Assembly: GCA_046349595.1 (NCBI GenBank)
Contig: JAXMCA010000001.1
Location: 2,542,001-2,606,000 of the forward strand
Reading direction: 5' to 3'
Origin: JACRLW01 sp046349595
GTDB taxonomy: Bacteria; Planctomycetota; UBA1135; UBA2386
Length of the DNA stretch: 64,000 bases
This document shows positions 6,473 through 14,356 of this stretch, piece after piece (position 1 is the first letter of the stretch; each line of letters starts with the position of its first letter). The notes under the pieces were generated by a model. It made no database searches. It was not told where the DNA came from and worked only from the letters and a program-made list of their open reading frames with translations. A program made the position numbers and the translations under genes.

Positions 6473-8271
6473 CGATCGAGCAAGGCGAGACAGATCTGCG
6501 CCATCGCCGTGCCGTACACCCGCCCGAGCTCGTGGCTGTCGACGAAGCAGCCGTCGAACTCCGGCAGGGCGAGGATCTGCGTGCGTTGCTCCTTGATCCA
6601 CGCATCACGCTGCGCGCCGGGCTCCATGCGCAGGATCGCCTCGGTCCGTGCGTGCACGTCGAACCAGAAGAAGAAGCCGCCATAGCCGAAGCGGCTGGCG
6701 TGGTCGTCGTACTTGCGGACCTTGGCGAGCTCCTCGTGCCATTGGAACGACGCGGCGATCGCCTTCTGCAGGGCCTCGCCGTTGCCCTGGCCGCAGCGCA
6801 GCAGGGCGAGCTCGGCGAGGGGCATGCGGCCCGCTCCGCCCTGCGGTTGCGCACGCGCTTCACCGCGCTCGCTGTAGCCGTAGCTGATCGCGCCGTCCTT
6901 GGTGCGGCAGCGCAACAGCGCGAGCACGCCGCGGTCGATCGGGTCGTCGGGTACCTTCACGCCGACGCTGCGCGCCTCGTCGAGCGCGACCAGGCAGGCG
7001 CCGATCACGAAGGGATTGGCGTACTCGTGGAACCACGCGCCGTTCTGCGGCTGCAGCGCGACCAGGTCGGCGACGGCGCGCTGCAGGAGCGGCAGGACGC
7101 GCGTGCGGTCGTCGGGGCGGAGCTGCAGCCAACGCGATGCGAGGCGCGCGCGGTAGAGGTGCGCCCACACGATCTCGTCGCGGTCGGTCTTCGCGATGTG
7201 CGCGTCGTCCTGCACGTAGTCGAAGGCCTTCTGCAGCACGGACTCGGCGCGCATCCGCTCCGCGTTGTCGAGACGCGGCGCGATCTCCAGGATCGCGAGC
7301 GCGGCCAGCGCGGTGTCGGCCGTCCACACGTTGGGCAGCGCATCGCTGCCGCCGAAGTCGTAGCGGCTGTCGACGAAGCCGCCGTCGCTGCGCTGCTGCG
7401 AGGCGAAGTAGCGGATCGCGGCGACGCGCAACGCGGGCAGGTCGAAGGCACCGGCCGGCGCCATGGTGCCGCGCGGCGTCGGCACGCCGGCCACGCCCGG
7501 GGCGAGCGGCCGCCACGGCACCTCGAAACCGTTGACCAGCGGGCCGTGTCCCTCGACCTCGGCCGCCGCCTTCCACGCCCAGGGATCGTCGGGCGAATCG
7601 GCGACCAGCTTGTTCCAGATCTCGTGCGCCGCCTTCTCGTCGCCGTCCCAGAACCGCAGCGCGCCGCGCACGAAGTCGACCTCGGCGCGCGGACCCTCCA
7701 TGCCGCCGCGACGGTGCTCGGTGTCCTGCTCGAGCCGCAGCACGTCGGCGCGCGCGGCGGCGAGCACCTCGTCCTTCGGATCGAGCACCTCGGCGAAGCG
7801 GTCGAGGAACCACGACGGCGCGTAGGTGGTGATCTCGTCGATGCGCGCGCGCTCGCTGCCGTCGGCGCGCAGCACCAGGAAGCCCGGCTCGATGAAGGTC
7901 ACGCGCTCGAGGTGGAACTGCTTGGCCTGCTCCCGCGACGGCACGCCGCGCACCGGCACGAAGCGCTCGTTGAGCACGCGCACCGTCGCCGTCCACGAGA
8001 AGGGCCCGGCGAGCATGTAGCGGTCGATCTCCGGCTTGCGGTCCATCGGCGAACCGCGCAGGGTCGGGACGTACCAGAACACGTCGCGGTGCTGCTCCGA
8101 AGCCTGCTTCAGCGCATCCTCGAGCGACTCGCACCAGTGCACCGCCTCGCCGCAGCGCGCCGCCGTGGGCGAAGGCTCGGCGCGGATCTTCTCGGTCGAG
8201 TTCTGCGCGCGGAGCGCGAGGGAGGCGAGCAGGAGGACGAGGGGTGCACGCACCAGGTCGCCGACGGGCAT
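6469..8271 (-). CDS. Secreted thioredoxin-fold plus terpene-cyclase-like alpha-toroid protein
   Basis: A 600-residue exported protein: signal peptide MPVGDLVRAPLVLLLASLALRA at the start. Residues about 45-165 resemble a thioredoxin-fold domain of the type found N-terminal in planctomycete proteins (WCESLEDALKQA, then FIEPGFLVLRADG) but lack a CxxC redox pair. Residues about 265-600 contain repeats typical of prenyltransferase/squalene-cyclase alpha-toroids (YFASQQRSDGGFV, LVALQPQNGAWF). No catalytic DxDD or QW motif of a real cyclase is evident, so it is more likely a binding or structural toroid than an enzyme. A second toroid protein occurs at 57535-58692. Upstream of and coupled to the CPBP protease. 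Function unknown. Confidence 0.75.
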   Translation of the reverse strand: MPVGDLVRAPLVLLLASLALRAQNSTEKIRAEPSPTAARCGEAVHWCESLEDALKQASEQHRDVFWYVPTLRGSPMDRKPEIDRYMLAGPFSWTATVRVLNERFVPVRGVPSREQAKQFHLERVTFIEPGFLVLRADGSERARIDEITTYAPSWFLDRFAEVLDPKDEVLAAARADVLRLEQDTEHRRGGMEGPRAEVDFVRGALRFWDGDEKAAHEIWNKLVADSPDDPWAWKAAAEVEGHGPLVNGFEVPWRPLAPGVAGVPTPRGTMAPAGAFDLPALRVAAIRYFASQQRSDGGFVDSRYDFGGSDALPNVWTADTALAALAILEIAPRLDNAERMRAESVLQKAFDYVQDDAHIAKTDRDEIVWAHLYRARLASRWLQLRPDDRTRVLPLLQRAVADLVALQPQNGAWFHEYANPFVIGACLVALDEARSVGVKVPDDPIDRGVLALLRCRTKDGAISYGYSERGEARAQPQGGAGRMPLAELALLRCGQGNGEALQKAIAASFQWHEELAKVRKYDDHASRFGYGGFFFWFDVHARTEAILRMEPGAQRDAWIKEQRTQILALPEFDGCFVDSHELGRVYGTAMAQICLALLDR

Positions 8272-8403
8272 GGGTGGATCTGAGATGATCGGGGCGGGAG
8301 AAGCCAGCCGCCGCGGCCCCGGCCCGGGGCGGCCCGCGTGGCTGCGCGCACGCGGCTGCACGAAGCGCGAAAGGAAGGGGCCCCCACCGGCATTGACGCG
8401 CGC

Positions 8404-9786
8404 ATGGCACCCGCCGTCTCCCGTCGTGACTTCCTCCGCTCCTCGGCCGCGGCCGGCGCCGGCATGGCGTTCGGCACCAGGCTGCTCCCCAGGGCGAACA
8501 CCGCCCCGGTGGTCGACACCACGCTCAGGGTCCTGTCGATCGGCGTGGTCGGCACGATCGGCGCGCAGGACCGCAAGCAGGTTCAATCCCACCCCAACGC
8601 CGAGATCGTCGGCCTCTGCGACGTCGACGCGAACCAGCTCGCGACCGCCGCGAAGGACCACCCCAAGGCCTTCACCTGTCGCGACTACCGCGAGGCCTTC
8701 GCGCAGCACGCCGGCGACTTCGACGCCGTGATCGTGTCGACGCCCGACCACAGCCACGCGCCGATCATGCTGACGGCGCTCGCGCACGACAAACACGTCT
8801 ACGGCCAGAAGCCGCTGGTCCACCAGCTCGAGGAGCTGGTGATGATGGAGCAGGCGCTCAAGGTGAAGCCCGATCTCGTCACGCAGCTCGGCAACCAGCG
8901 CATGGTCTATCCCGGCCGCCGCGCCTTCGTGGAGATCCTGCGCGCCGGTCAGCTCGGCAAGGCGATCGAGGCCTATGCCTGGGTCGGCTCGCCGAACTCA
9001 CGCACCTACTTCAATCTCGACCGCGAGCTGAAGGAGCCGTCGACGCCGCCCGAGAACCTCGACTGGAACCTCTGGCAGGGACCGGCCCTCGAACAGCCCT
9101 ATCGCGAGGGTCTGTGCCCGGTGGTCTGGCGCTCGTGGTGGAACTACGGCACCAATGGCCTCGGCGACTGGGGCTGCCACGTGCTCGACGTGATCCTGTT
9201 CAGCTACGACGAACTCGACTCGCCGATCGCGGTGCAGACGCACGCACCCGCACACCCCAACGAGTTCTTCCACGTCCACCCCTGCCGCGCGACGGTGACC
9301 TACGAGGTGGATTCACCGCGCTTCGCGCGCCGCTTCTTCCCGATCTACTACAGCGACTCCGCGCAGGCGCCGTCGCGCGCCGCACTCGGCATCCCGGCGG
9401 GCAACTGGCCGGAGGAGAACATGACCGTCGTGGTCTGCGAGGGCGGCGTCATCGCGCTCAGCGCCGGCGGCAAGTGCGAGGTGTGGCGCGACGGCTACCT
9501 CACCGACGGCTTGAAGATGCCGTACCTGCCCGACTTCCCCAAGCTCAACCACTGGCACGCCTGGGTCGACAACTGCCTCGGCAAGAAGACCGAGCTGCGC
9601 ACCCCGTTCCGCCAGGCGCTGCGCATCACCGAGCCGGCGCTGCTCGCGGTCAAGGCCACATGGTTCCCCGGTGTCGAACTGCGCTGGGACAAGAAGCAGC
9701 TCGCGTTCACCAACCACGCCGAGGCGTCGAAGACGATCGTGCGGCGGGAATACCGCGAGGGCTTCGCGCCGCCGGTGGTCGGGTGA
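8404..9786 (+). CDS. Tat-exported Gfo/Idh/MocA-family oxidoreductase
   Basis: A 460-residue protein. A twin-arginine signal (VSRRDFLRSSAAAGAG) occupies residues 5-20, so it is exported folded, presumably with its NAD(P) cofactor. The N-terminal Rossmann domain shows GVVGTIG and, near residue 140, QKPLVH in place of the family EKP motif that positions the nicotinamide. The C-terminal half is the alpha/beta substrate domain (DWNLWQGP, WWNYGTNGLGDWGCH), characteristic of planctomycete exported members. The family oxidises or reduces sugars, inositols and glycosides; the substrate cannot be read off. I chose ATG 8404 because it starts immediately before the Tat motif. Confidence 0.92.
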   Translation: MAPAVSRRDFLRSSAAAGAGMAFGTRLLPRANTAPVVDTTLRVLSIGVVGTIGAQDRKQVQSHPNAEIVGLCDVDANQLATAAKDHPKAFTCRDYREAFAQHAGDFDAVIVSTPDHSHAPIMLTALAHDKHVYGQKPLVHQLEELVMMEQALKVKPDLVTQLGNQRMVYPGRRAFVEILRAGQLGKAIEAYAWVGSPNSRTYFNLDRELKEPSTPPENLDWNLWQGPALEQPYREGLCPVVWRSWWNYGTNGLGDWGCHVLDVILFSYDELDSPIAVQTHAPAHPNEFFHVHPCRATVTYEVDSPRFARRFFPIYYSDSAQAPSRAALGIPAGNWPEENMTVVVCEGGVIALSAGGKCEVWRDGYLTDGLKMPYLPDFPKLNHWHAWVDNCLGKKTELRTPFRQALRITEPALLAVKATWFPGVELRWDKKQLAFTNHAEASKTIVRREYREGFAPPVVG

Positions 9787-10003
9787 GCGGGATCCACGGA
9801 ACGATCCTCGCCACCATCCCTGCGCGCAGTTCCTCGCGGCGATCCTCGACCACGACGGCACTCCGTGCTGGCGCGCGAGCGAGTCGATCCAACCGCAGCC
9901 GTGACCTGCACCCGGTTCGCGGCACGCCGAGCACTTCGCGAACCCGATCCACGGCACGCGGAGGAGGAAGCCGGACCGCAGACCCTGCGCCGGCACGCCG
10001 CCG
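9787..10003. other. Gap between oxidoreductase and IS1380 element
   Basis: No convincing gene. A frame ending at 9904 encodes a protein-like tail (QFLAAILDHDGTPCWRASES) without a start or recognisable domain, perhaps a remnant of a gene lost near the insertion site. No terminator-like hairpin with a T-run was found. Confidence 0.4.
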
Positions 10004-10007
10004 CTAG

Positions 10008-10025
10008 CCCGGATCTCTCACCAAG
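10008..10025 (+). repeat. Left terminal inverted repeat of IS1380 element
   Basis: Begins CCCGGATCT and matches the reverse complement of 11708-11725 at 16 of 18 positions (the two mismatches are adjacent). Confidence 0.8.
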
Positions 10026-10031
10026 AAGAGT

Positions 10032-10104
10032 CATCTGACCGTCCGTTTCCTGCGTAGAGGCGATTGCGAAACGTCCTTTCCGCAAGGAGCCGAACGGTCA
10101 GATG
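10032..10104 (+). promoter_or_regulatory. Fold-back leader occluding the IS1380 transposase start
   Basis: Arms 10032-10042 (CATCTGACCGT) and 10094-10104 (ACGGTCAGATG) are perfect 11-bp inverted repeats; the right arm ends on the transposase ATG at 10102-10104. The 51-nt loop holds a second stem, 10064-10071 with 10077-10085 (one bulged C), whose 3' arm abuts the Shine-Dalgarno AAGGAG (10084-10089). A transcript entering from outside the element could fold and hide the start codon. This resembles the fold-back inhibition known from other IS families. Confidence 0.6.
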
Positions 10105-11502
10105 GCGACAGAGTGTACGAGCGGCGGGTTGTTGTTCCAGGGGGTCGGGCGACGGGAGATCCGCGCAGACTTCAACGGCGGCGACATCACCTCGGACGCC
10201 GGGGTCCTGCTGCTTCAGGAGGTGGAGCAGCGCTGCGCGATCATCGAGCAGTTCGCCCACTGCTTCGAGGATCATCGCGATGCACGGCGTGTCGAGCACG
10301 GCGTCCGGGAGTTGGTTGCGCAGCGGATCTTCGCGATCGCGCTGGGCTACGAGGATCTCAACGATCACGACGACCTGCGCTTCGATCCGCTGCTCGCCAC
10401 GGCGGTCGGCAGCGGCGATCCCAAGGGCTCACGTCGGCGTCGCGATCGGGATCGCGGTGCCGGCCTGGCCGGCAAGAGCACCCTCAACCGGATCGAGCTG
10501 TCCCGGCCCGAGGAGGCCGTCGCTGATCGCTATCGCCGCATCGTGCTCCACGAGGAGCTCGCCGATCAGGTGCTCCTCGATCTCTTCGTGCAGGCGCATC
10601 CCAAGGCTCCGAAGCAGATCATCCTCGACCTCGATGCCACGGACGACCCCGTGCACGGCAAGCAGGAGGGCCGCTTCTTCCACGGCTTCTACGGCTGCTA
10701 CTGCTACCTACCTCTCTACATCTTCTGCGGCGACCACCTGCTGTGCGCGCGCCTGCGCGAAGCCGACATCGACGCTTCGGCCGGCAGCGTCGACGAGCTC
10801 GAGCGCATCGTCGAGCACCTCCGCAAGGCGTGGCCGAAGGTCCGGATCCTGGTGCGCGCCGACTCAGGCTTCTGCCGCGAGGAGATCATGGCCTGGTGCG
10901 AGGATCGCCGGGTGGACTTCGTCTTCGGCCTTGCACGCAACCCGCGCCTCGAACGGCGCATCGCCAAGCGGCTTCGCGAGGCACGGCGTCGCAGCGAAGA
11001 GATCGGCAAGCCGGTGCGCTTCTTCGAGGAGTTTGACTACCGCACGCGCCAGACCTGGAGTCGAGCGCGGCGCGTGGTCGGCAAGGCCGAGCACATTCCA
11101 GGGCGCAGCAATCCGCGCTTCGTGGTCACCTCGCTGGGTCGGAGCGAAGCCGACAAGCGACAGCTCTACGAGGACATCTACTGCGCCCGCGGCGAGATGG
11201 AGAACCGGATCAAGGAGCAGCAGCTGCACCTGTTCGCCGACCGCACCAGCTCCTCGAGTTTCCGAGCCAACCAGACGCGCCTCTACTTCTCGTCGATCGC
11301 CTACGTGCTGCTCGAGGCTCTGCGACGGATCGGCCTCCGCGGGACCGACATGGCAGAGGCACTGTGCGGCACCATCCGCACCAAGCTGTTGAAGATCGGT
11401 GCCCGCATCCGCGTCACGGTCCGCAAGATCTGGGTCGCGATGGCACAGGCATGTCCCTACGCGCAGCTGTTTCGTCGCGCAGTGGCGAACCTCCGGTCCT
11501 GA
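10102..11502 (+). CDS. IS1380-family transposase
   Basis: A 466-residue DDE transposase. Features seen: the N-terminal DFNGGDITSDAGVLLL segment characteristic of IS1380, then acidic residues in DLDATDDPVHG (about residue 175), VRADSGFCREE (about 252) and the glutamate in EMENRIKEQ (about 370), the three catalytic carboxylates in family order. It performs cut-and-paste or replicative movement of its own element using the terminal repeats. ATG 10102 is preceded by AAGGAG with 12 nt between the end of the SD and the ATG. No frameshift or stop interrupts it. Confidence 0.93.
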   Translation: MATECTSGGLLFQGVGRREIRADFNGGDITSDAGVLLLQEVEQRCAIIEQFAHCFEDHRDARRVEHGVRELVAQRIFAIALGYEDLNDHDDLRFDPLLATAVGSGDPKGSRRRRDRDRGAGLAGKSTLNRIELSRPEEAVADRYRRIVLHEELADQVLLDLFVQAHPKAPKQIILDLDATDDPVHGKQEGRFFHGFYGCYCYLPLYIFCGDHLLCARLREADIDASAGSVDELERIVEHLRKAWPKVRILVRADSGFCREEIMAWCEDRRVDFVFGLARNPRLERRIAKRLREARRRSEEIGKPVRFFEEFDYRTRQTWSRARRVVGKAEHIPGRSNPRFVVTSLGRSEADKRQLYEDIYCARGEMENRIKEQQLHLFADRTSSSSFRANQTRLYFSSIAYVLLEALRRIGLRGTDMAEALCGTIRTKLLKIGARIRVTVRKIWVAMAQACPYAQLFRRAVANLRS

Positions 11503-11707
11503 CCGCTCCGTGCGCCGCGGAACTCATCGGTTTCGACCTCAGTGCACGCCTGCGGTCTGTACCGAGGTCGCGTCCCACGGCCATGGGAGCGCTCATGGAC
11601 CATGTGAGCGCATCCACGCGACGTGTTTCGGCGCTCCGCGGCGTCCTCAGCGCCGTGACGAGCTCAACTTCGACGCGGATCGACCTCGGCGGCATCGACG
11701 CGGAGGA

Positions 11708-11725
11708 CTTGGTGAGAAGTCCGGG
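11708..11725 (-). repeat. Right terminal inverted repeat of IS1380 element
   Basis: Reads CTTGGTGAG at its inner side and ends TCCGGG; partner of 10008-10025. Confidence 0.8.
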
Positions 11726-11728
11726 CTA

Positions 11729-11754
11729 GTGTCCTGAGTCAGGAATTCGAGTGC
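11729..11754 (+). repeat. Left terminal inverted repeat of IS630 element
   Basis: The first 12 bases match the right end exactly; over 26 bases 21 match the reverse complement of 12857-12882. Confidence 0.85.
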
Positions 11755-11760
11755 TTGTAG

Positions 11761-11798
11761 ATCGTTGACTTCCGCAGATAACACGGGAGGTCGACGAT
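11761..11798 (+). promoter_or_regulatory. Stem-loop sequestering SD and start of IS630 transposase
   Basis: Positions 11761-11773 can pair with 11786-11798 (13 pairs, two of them G-U in RNA) around a 12-nt loop. The 3' arm contains the Shine-Dalgarno GGAGG (11786-11790) and the first two bases of the ATG at 11797. Transcripts covering the whole stem should be poorly translated, whereas one starting inside it would escape. Confidence 0.6.
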
Positions 11799-12885
11799 GG
11801 CGCGCGGGCATCAACTGAAGCCGTTGGTCTTGAGCGACGTGGAGCGAGAGCACCTCGTGAGCTTGTCGCGTCGGCGCACGAGTGCGCAGTCAATCGCGGT
11901 GCGAGCACGCATCGTGCTCGAGGCGGCCGACGGCAAGTCGAATCTCGAGGTCGCTGACGCCTTGTCGGTGAGTCGAGTCACGGTCGGCAAGTGGCGGGGC
12001 CGGTTCCTTGCGCGACGTCTGGACGGTCTCTTCGACGAGCCGCGCCCGGGCGCACCGAGGACGGTCACCGATGCGCACGTAGAGCGGCTGATCACAACCG
12101 CGCTCGAAAGCACCCCGAGGAACGCGACGCACTGGAGCACCCGTTCCCTCGCCAAGGCCACGGGCATGAGCCAGAGCACCGTGAGCCGCACTCTGCGCGC
12201 GTTCGCGCTGCAGCCGCACCGAGAGGAGACGTTCAAGCTCTCGAACGACCCGCTGTTCGTCGAGAAGGTGCGCGACATCGTGGGCCTCTACCTGAATCCA
12301 CCCGCCAAGGCGGTGGTCCTGTGTGTCGACGAGAAGACCCAGATCCAGGCCCTCGACCGCACCCAGCCGGTCTTCCCGATGCGGCCAGGCTTGCCAGAGC
12401 GTCGGACCCACGACTATGTCCGACACGGCACCACGACGCTGTTCGCAGCTCTCGATGTGAAGTCGGGCAAGGTCATCGGTGATTGCAGGCAGCGTCACCG
12501 CGCGTCGGAGTTCGTGGATTTCATGCGACGCATCGAGGACGCCGTCCCGCAGGACCTCGACCTGCATGTCATCCTCGACAACGTCAGCACGCACAAGACG
12601 CCGTCGGTTCGTCGATGGCTCGTTCGACACCCGAGGTTTCACCTCCACTTCACGCCGACCTACGCCTCGTGGATCAACCTGGTCGAGCGTTGGTTCGCAG
12701 AGATCACCCAGAAGCACATCCGAAGGGGCACCCACAAGAGCACGAAGTCGCTCGTCGCGGCGATCCGCGGCTTTGTCGACGGATGGAACGACTGCCCCCG
12801 GACCTTCGTGTGGACCAAGACGGCCGACGACATCCTCGCAGCGCTCGGCCGATTCTGCTCCCGAATCTCCGACTCAGGACACTAG
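11797..12885 (+). CDS. IS630-family transposase
   Basis: A 362-residue transposase. It has an N-terminal helix-turn-helix region (SNLEVADALSVSRVTVGKW, residues about 47-65), a linker with a second HTH-like segment, and an IS630/Tc1-type catalytic domain: CVDEKTQIQALDR, ILDNVSTHK and the C-terminal glutamate in SWINLVERWFAEITQK, giving the DDE triad. GGAGG precedes ATG 11797 by 6 nt. The stop TAG (12883-12885) is made from the duplicated TA plus the next chromosomal base, so it lies outside the element. The frame is intact. Confidence 0.94.
   Translation: MARGHQLKPLVLSDVEREHLVSLSRRRTSAQSIAVRARIVLEAADGKSNLEVADALSVSRVTVGKWRGRFLARRLDGLFDEPRPGAPRTVTDAHVERLITTALESTPRNATHWSTRSLAKATGMSQSTVSRTLRAFALQPHREETFKLSNDPLFVEKVRDIVGLYLNPPAKAVVLCVDEKTQIQALDRTQPVFPMRPGLPERRTHDYVRHGTTTLFAALDVKSGKVIGDCRQRHRASEFVDFMRRIEDAVPQDLDLHVILDNVSTHKTPSVRRWLVRHPRFHLHFTPTYASWINLVERWFAEITQKHIRRGTHKSTKSLVAAIRGFVDGWNDCPRTFVWTKTADDILAALGRFCSRISDSGH
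12857..12882 (-). repeat. Right terminal inverted repeat of IS630 element
   Basis: Ends GACTCAGGACAC; it also encodes the last residues of the transposase (ISDSGH). Confidence 0.85.
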
Positions 12886-12989
12886 CATCCCGGCCACTTC
12901 CCCGGGGACCGGTCTGACGGACCTCGGGCCGGATCGATCACCAAGCCCTCGGACGGACGGAGTCCGGCGTCGGAGGCGAGAGGAGCGCA

Positions 12990-14267
12990 TTGTTCCGAGG
13001 TCTTGCTCTGCGGGTGTCCTGGCTCGTCCTGCTGTGGCTGTGTTCCTGCGATCGTCGAGACGCCAGCGGTTCAGAGCCACTGCAGGCGGAACGGCAACGT
13101 CCGCTGACTCCTGTGAGCTTCGAACGCACGCCTGAGCGCGTCGAACGCGGCCGCTACCTCGCGGACGCCGTCATCGGCTGCGTCCTCTGCCATTCGGAGC
13201 GGGACACCTCATTGCCCGGCGCACCGCCCCGCGCCGGCCGCGAATACGGCGGGTCGATCCTCGAGGAGTCCCCCGGCTATCGGATGGTGGCGCCCAACAT
13301 CTCCCCGGATCCCGAGACCGGGGCCGGCACCTGGACCGACGACATGTTCGCGCGCGCGATCCGCGAAGGTGTGGGGCACGACGGGCGCGGCCTCGGCTTG
13401 CCGATGTGGTGGTGGTCGTTCCGCTCGCTCGACGACGAGGATCTGCAGTCGATCGTCGTCTATCTCCGCTCGCGACCTCCTGTCCGCAATCCGCTCCCCA
13501 AGCGCATCCTGAATGCGGAGCAGGAGCGCGAACGCGCCGCGGCCGCGCAACCGCTGACCAGCGCCCAACCGACGAAGAGCCGCGAGGACCCGGTCCAGCG
13601 CGGCATCTACCTGATCAGCGTCGCCGACTGCATGGGCTGTCACTCCGCCTGGGAAGCAAAGATCAACGCCGGTGCCTTCGCGGGCGGCAATGCGATCCGC
13701 CTTGCAGGTGAGGTGACGTTCAGCGCGAACATCACGCCCGATCCGTCGGCGATCGGCGCGTGGACCGCGGAGCTGTTCACGCAGGTCATCCGATCGGGCA
13801 AGTCGGGCACGCTCCGCCCGGTGATGCCGTGGGCCGCGTACCGCAACATGAGCGACGAGGATCTGCGCGCCATCTTCCTCGCCTTGCGTGAGGTCGCGCC
13901 GGTCCGGCACTTCGTGAGCAACCTCGCGAGTCCCACCGCCTGCGTCGTCTGCGGACAGACGCACGGATCAGGCGAGCTGAACACGGTCCCGGTGATCGAG
14001 CGGGTCGAGGACGATCGCGGTCCGCTGGACCGATACGCCGGTCGATATCGGATCGAAACCGACGACGTCGTGATCGAACACCGCAACGGCGTCCTGTTCG
14101 CGTCGCTGGACGGCACGCCGGCGGTCGAGTTGATCCCCACCGTCGGCGGTCGATTCGCCGGCCGCGGACTGCCATCGGCCATCGCGTTCGAACACGACGA
14201 GAAGGGCCGGGTCACGGCGATGCTGAGCTACGAGTTGGGCACGACCCGCTGGGCGCGCGATCCCTGA
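12990..14267 (+). CDS. Di-haem c-type cytochrome lipoprotein
   Basis: A 425-residue exported protein with a lipoprotein-type signal (hydrophobic run ending LCSC, candidate lipidated cysteine about residue 20). Two cytochrome c domains follow, with haem motifs CVLCH (Cys64) and CMGCH (Cys214), each with a downstream methionine region as axial ligand candidate (GLPMWWW, LRPVMPWAAY). A later CVVCGQTH (about residue 318) is a CxxC not followed by His, so not a haem site. The last 95 residues form a beta-rich tail of unknown role. Cytochromes of this arrangement act as electron carriers for alcohol or sugar dehydrogenases. Start is TTG 12990, chosen because AGGAG lies 5 nt upstream. Confidence 0.88.
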   Translation: MFRGLALRVSWLVLLWLCSCDRRDASGSEPLQAERQRPLTPVSFERTPERVERGRYLADAVIGCVLCHSERDTSLPGAPPRAGREYGGSILEESPGYRMVAPNISPDPETGAGTWTDDMFARAIREGVGHDGRGLGLPMWWWSFRSLDDEDLQSIVVYLRSRPPVRNPLPKRILNAEQERERAAAAQPLTSAQPTKSREDPVQRGIYLISVADCMGCHSAWEAKINAGAFAGGNAIRLAGEVTFSANITPDPSAIGAWTAELFTQVIRSGKSGTLRPVMPWAAYRNMSDEDLRAIFLALREVAPVRHFVSNLASPTACVVCGQTHGSGELNTVPVIERVEDDRGPLDRYAGRYRIETDDVVIEHRNGVLFASLDGTPAVELIPTVGGRFAGRGLPSAIAFEHDEKGRVTAMLSYELGTTRWARDP

Positions 14268-14356
14268 GAGCCGCGCTTTCCGATTCTCGGTCTCGACTCG
14301 GTGTCCGGGATCCTCGTGCCCCACGCGGACAGCCCGTCACGAGGCCCCGACGAAGG

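Larger units (their letters stand above)
10008..11725 (+). mobile_element. Complete IS1380-family insertion sequence (1718 bp)
   Basis: The element has matching ends: 10008-10025 and 11708-11725 are inverted copies with 2 mismatches, starting CCCGGA. Immediately outside both ends lies CTAG (10004-10007 and 11726-11729), read as a 4-bp target duplication; because CTAG is palindromic it could equally be counted as part of the ends. Size and 4-bp duplication fit IS1380. The single gene inside is intact, so it may be active. The right-hand CTAG has been split by the IS630-type element next door, so this element arrived first. Confidence 0.85.
11729..12882 (+). mobile_element. Complete IS630-family insertion sequence (1154 bp)
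   Basis: Ends start GTGTCCTGAGTC on both sides (11729-11740 and the reverse complement of 12871-12882). TA dinucleotides flank it (11727-11728 and 12883-12884), the standard IS630/Tc1-mariner target duplication. Removing the element restores CTAG, the duplication at the right end of the IS1380 element, so this is a later insertion into it. One intact transposase gene fills the element. Confidence 0.9.

Noticed and set aside
10004..10007. CTAG as part of the IS1380 terminal repeats rather than a target duplication
   Set aside because: Cannot be decided because CTAG is palindromic; I kept the duplication reading because the remaining ends start with C-rich bases typical of IS1380 and the length of 4 bp fits.
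13941..13964. Third haem site (CVVCGQTH) in the di-haem cytochrome
   Set aside because: The CxxC is not followed directly by His, so it does not fit covalent haem attachment.
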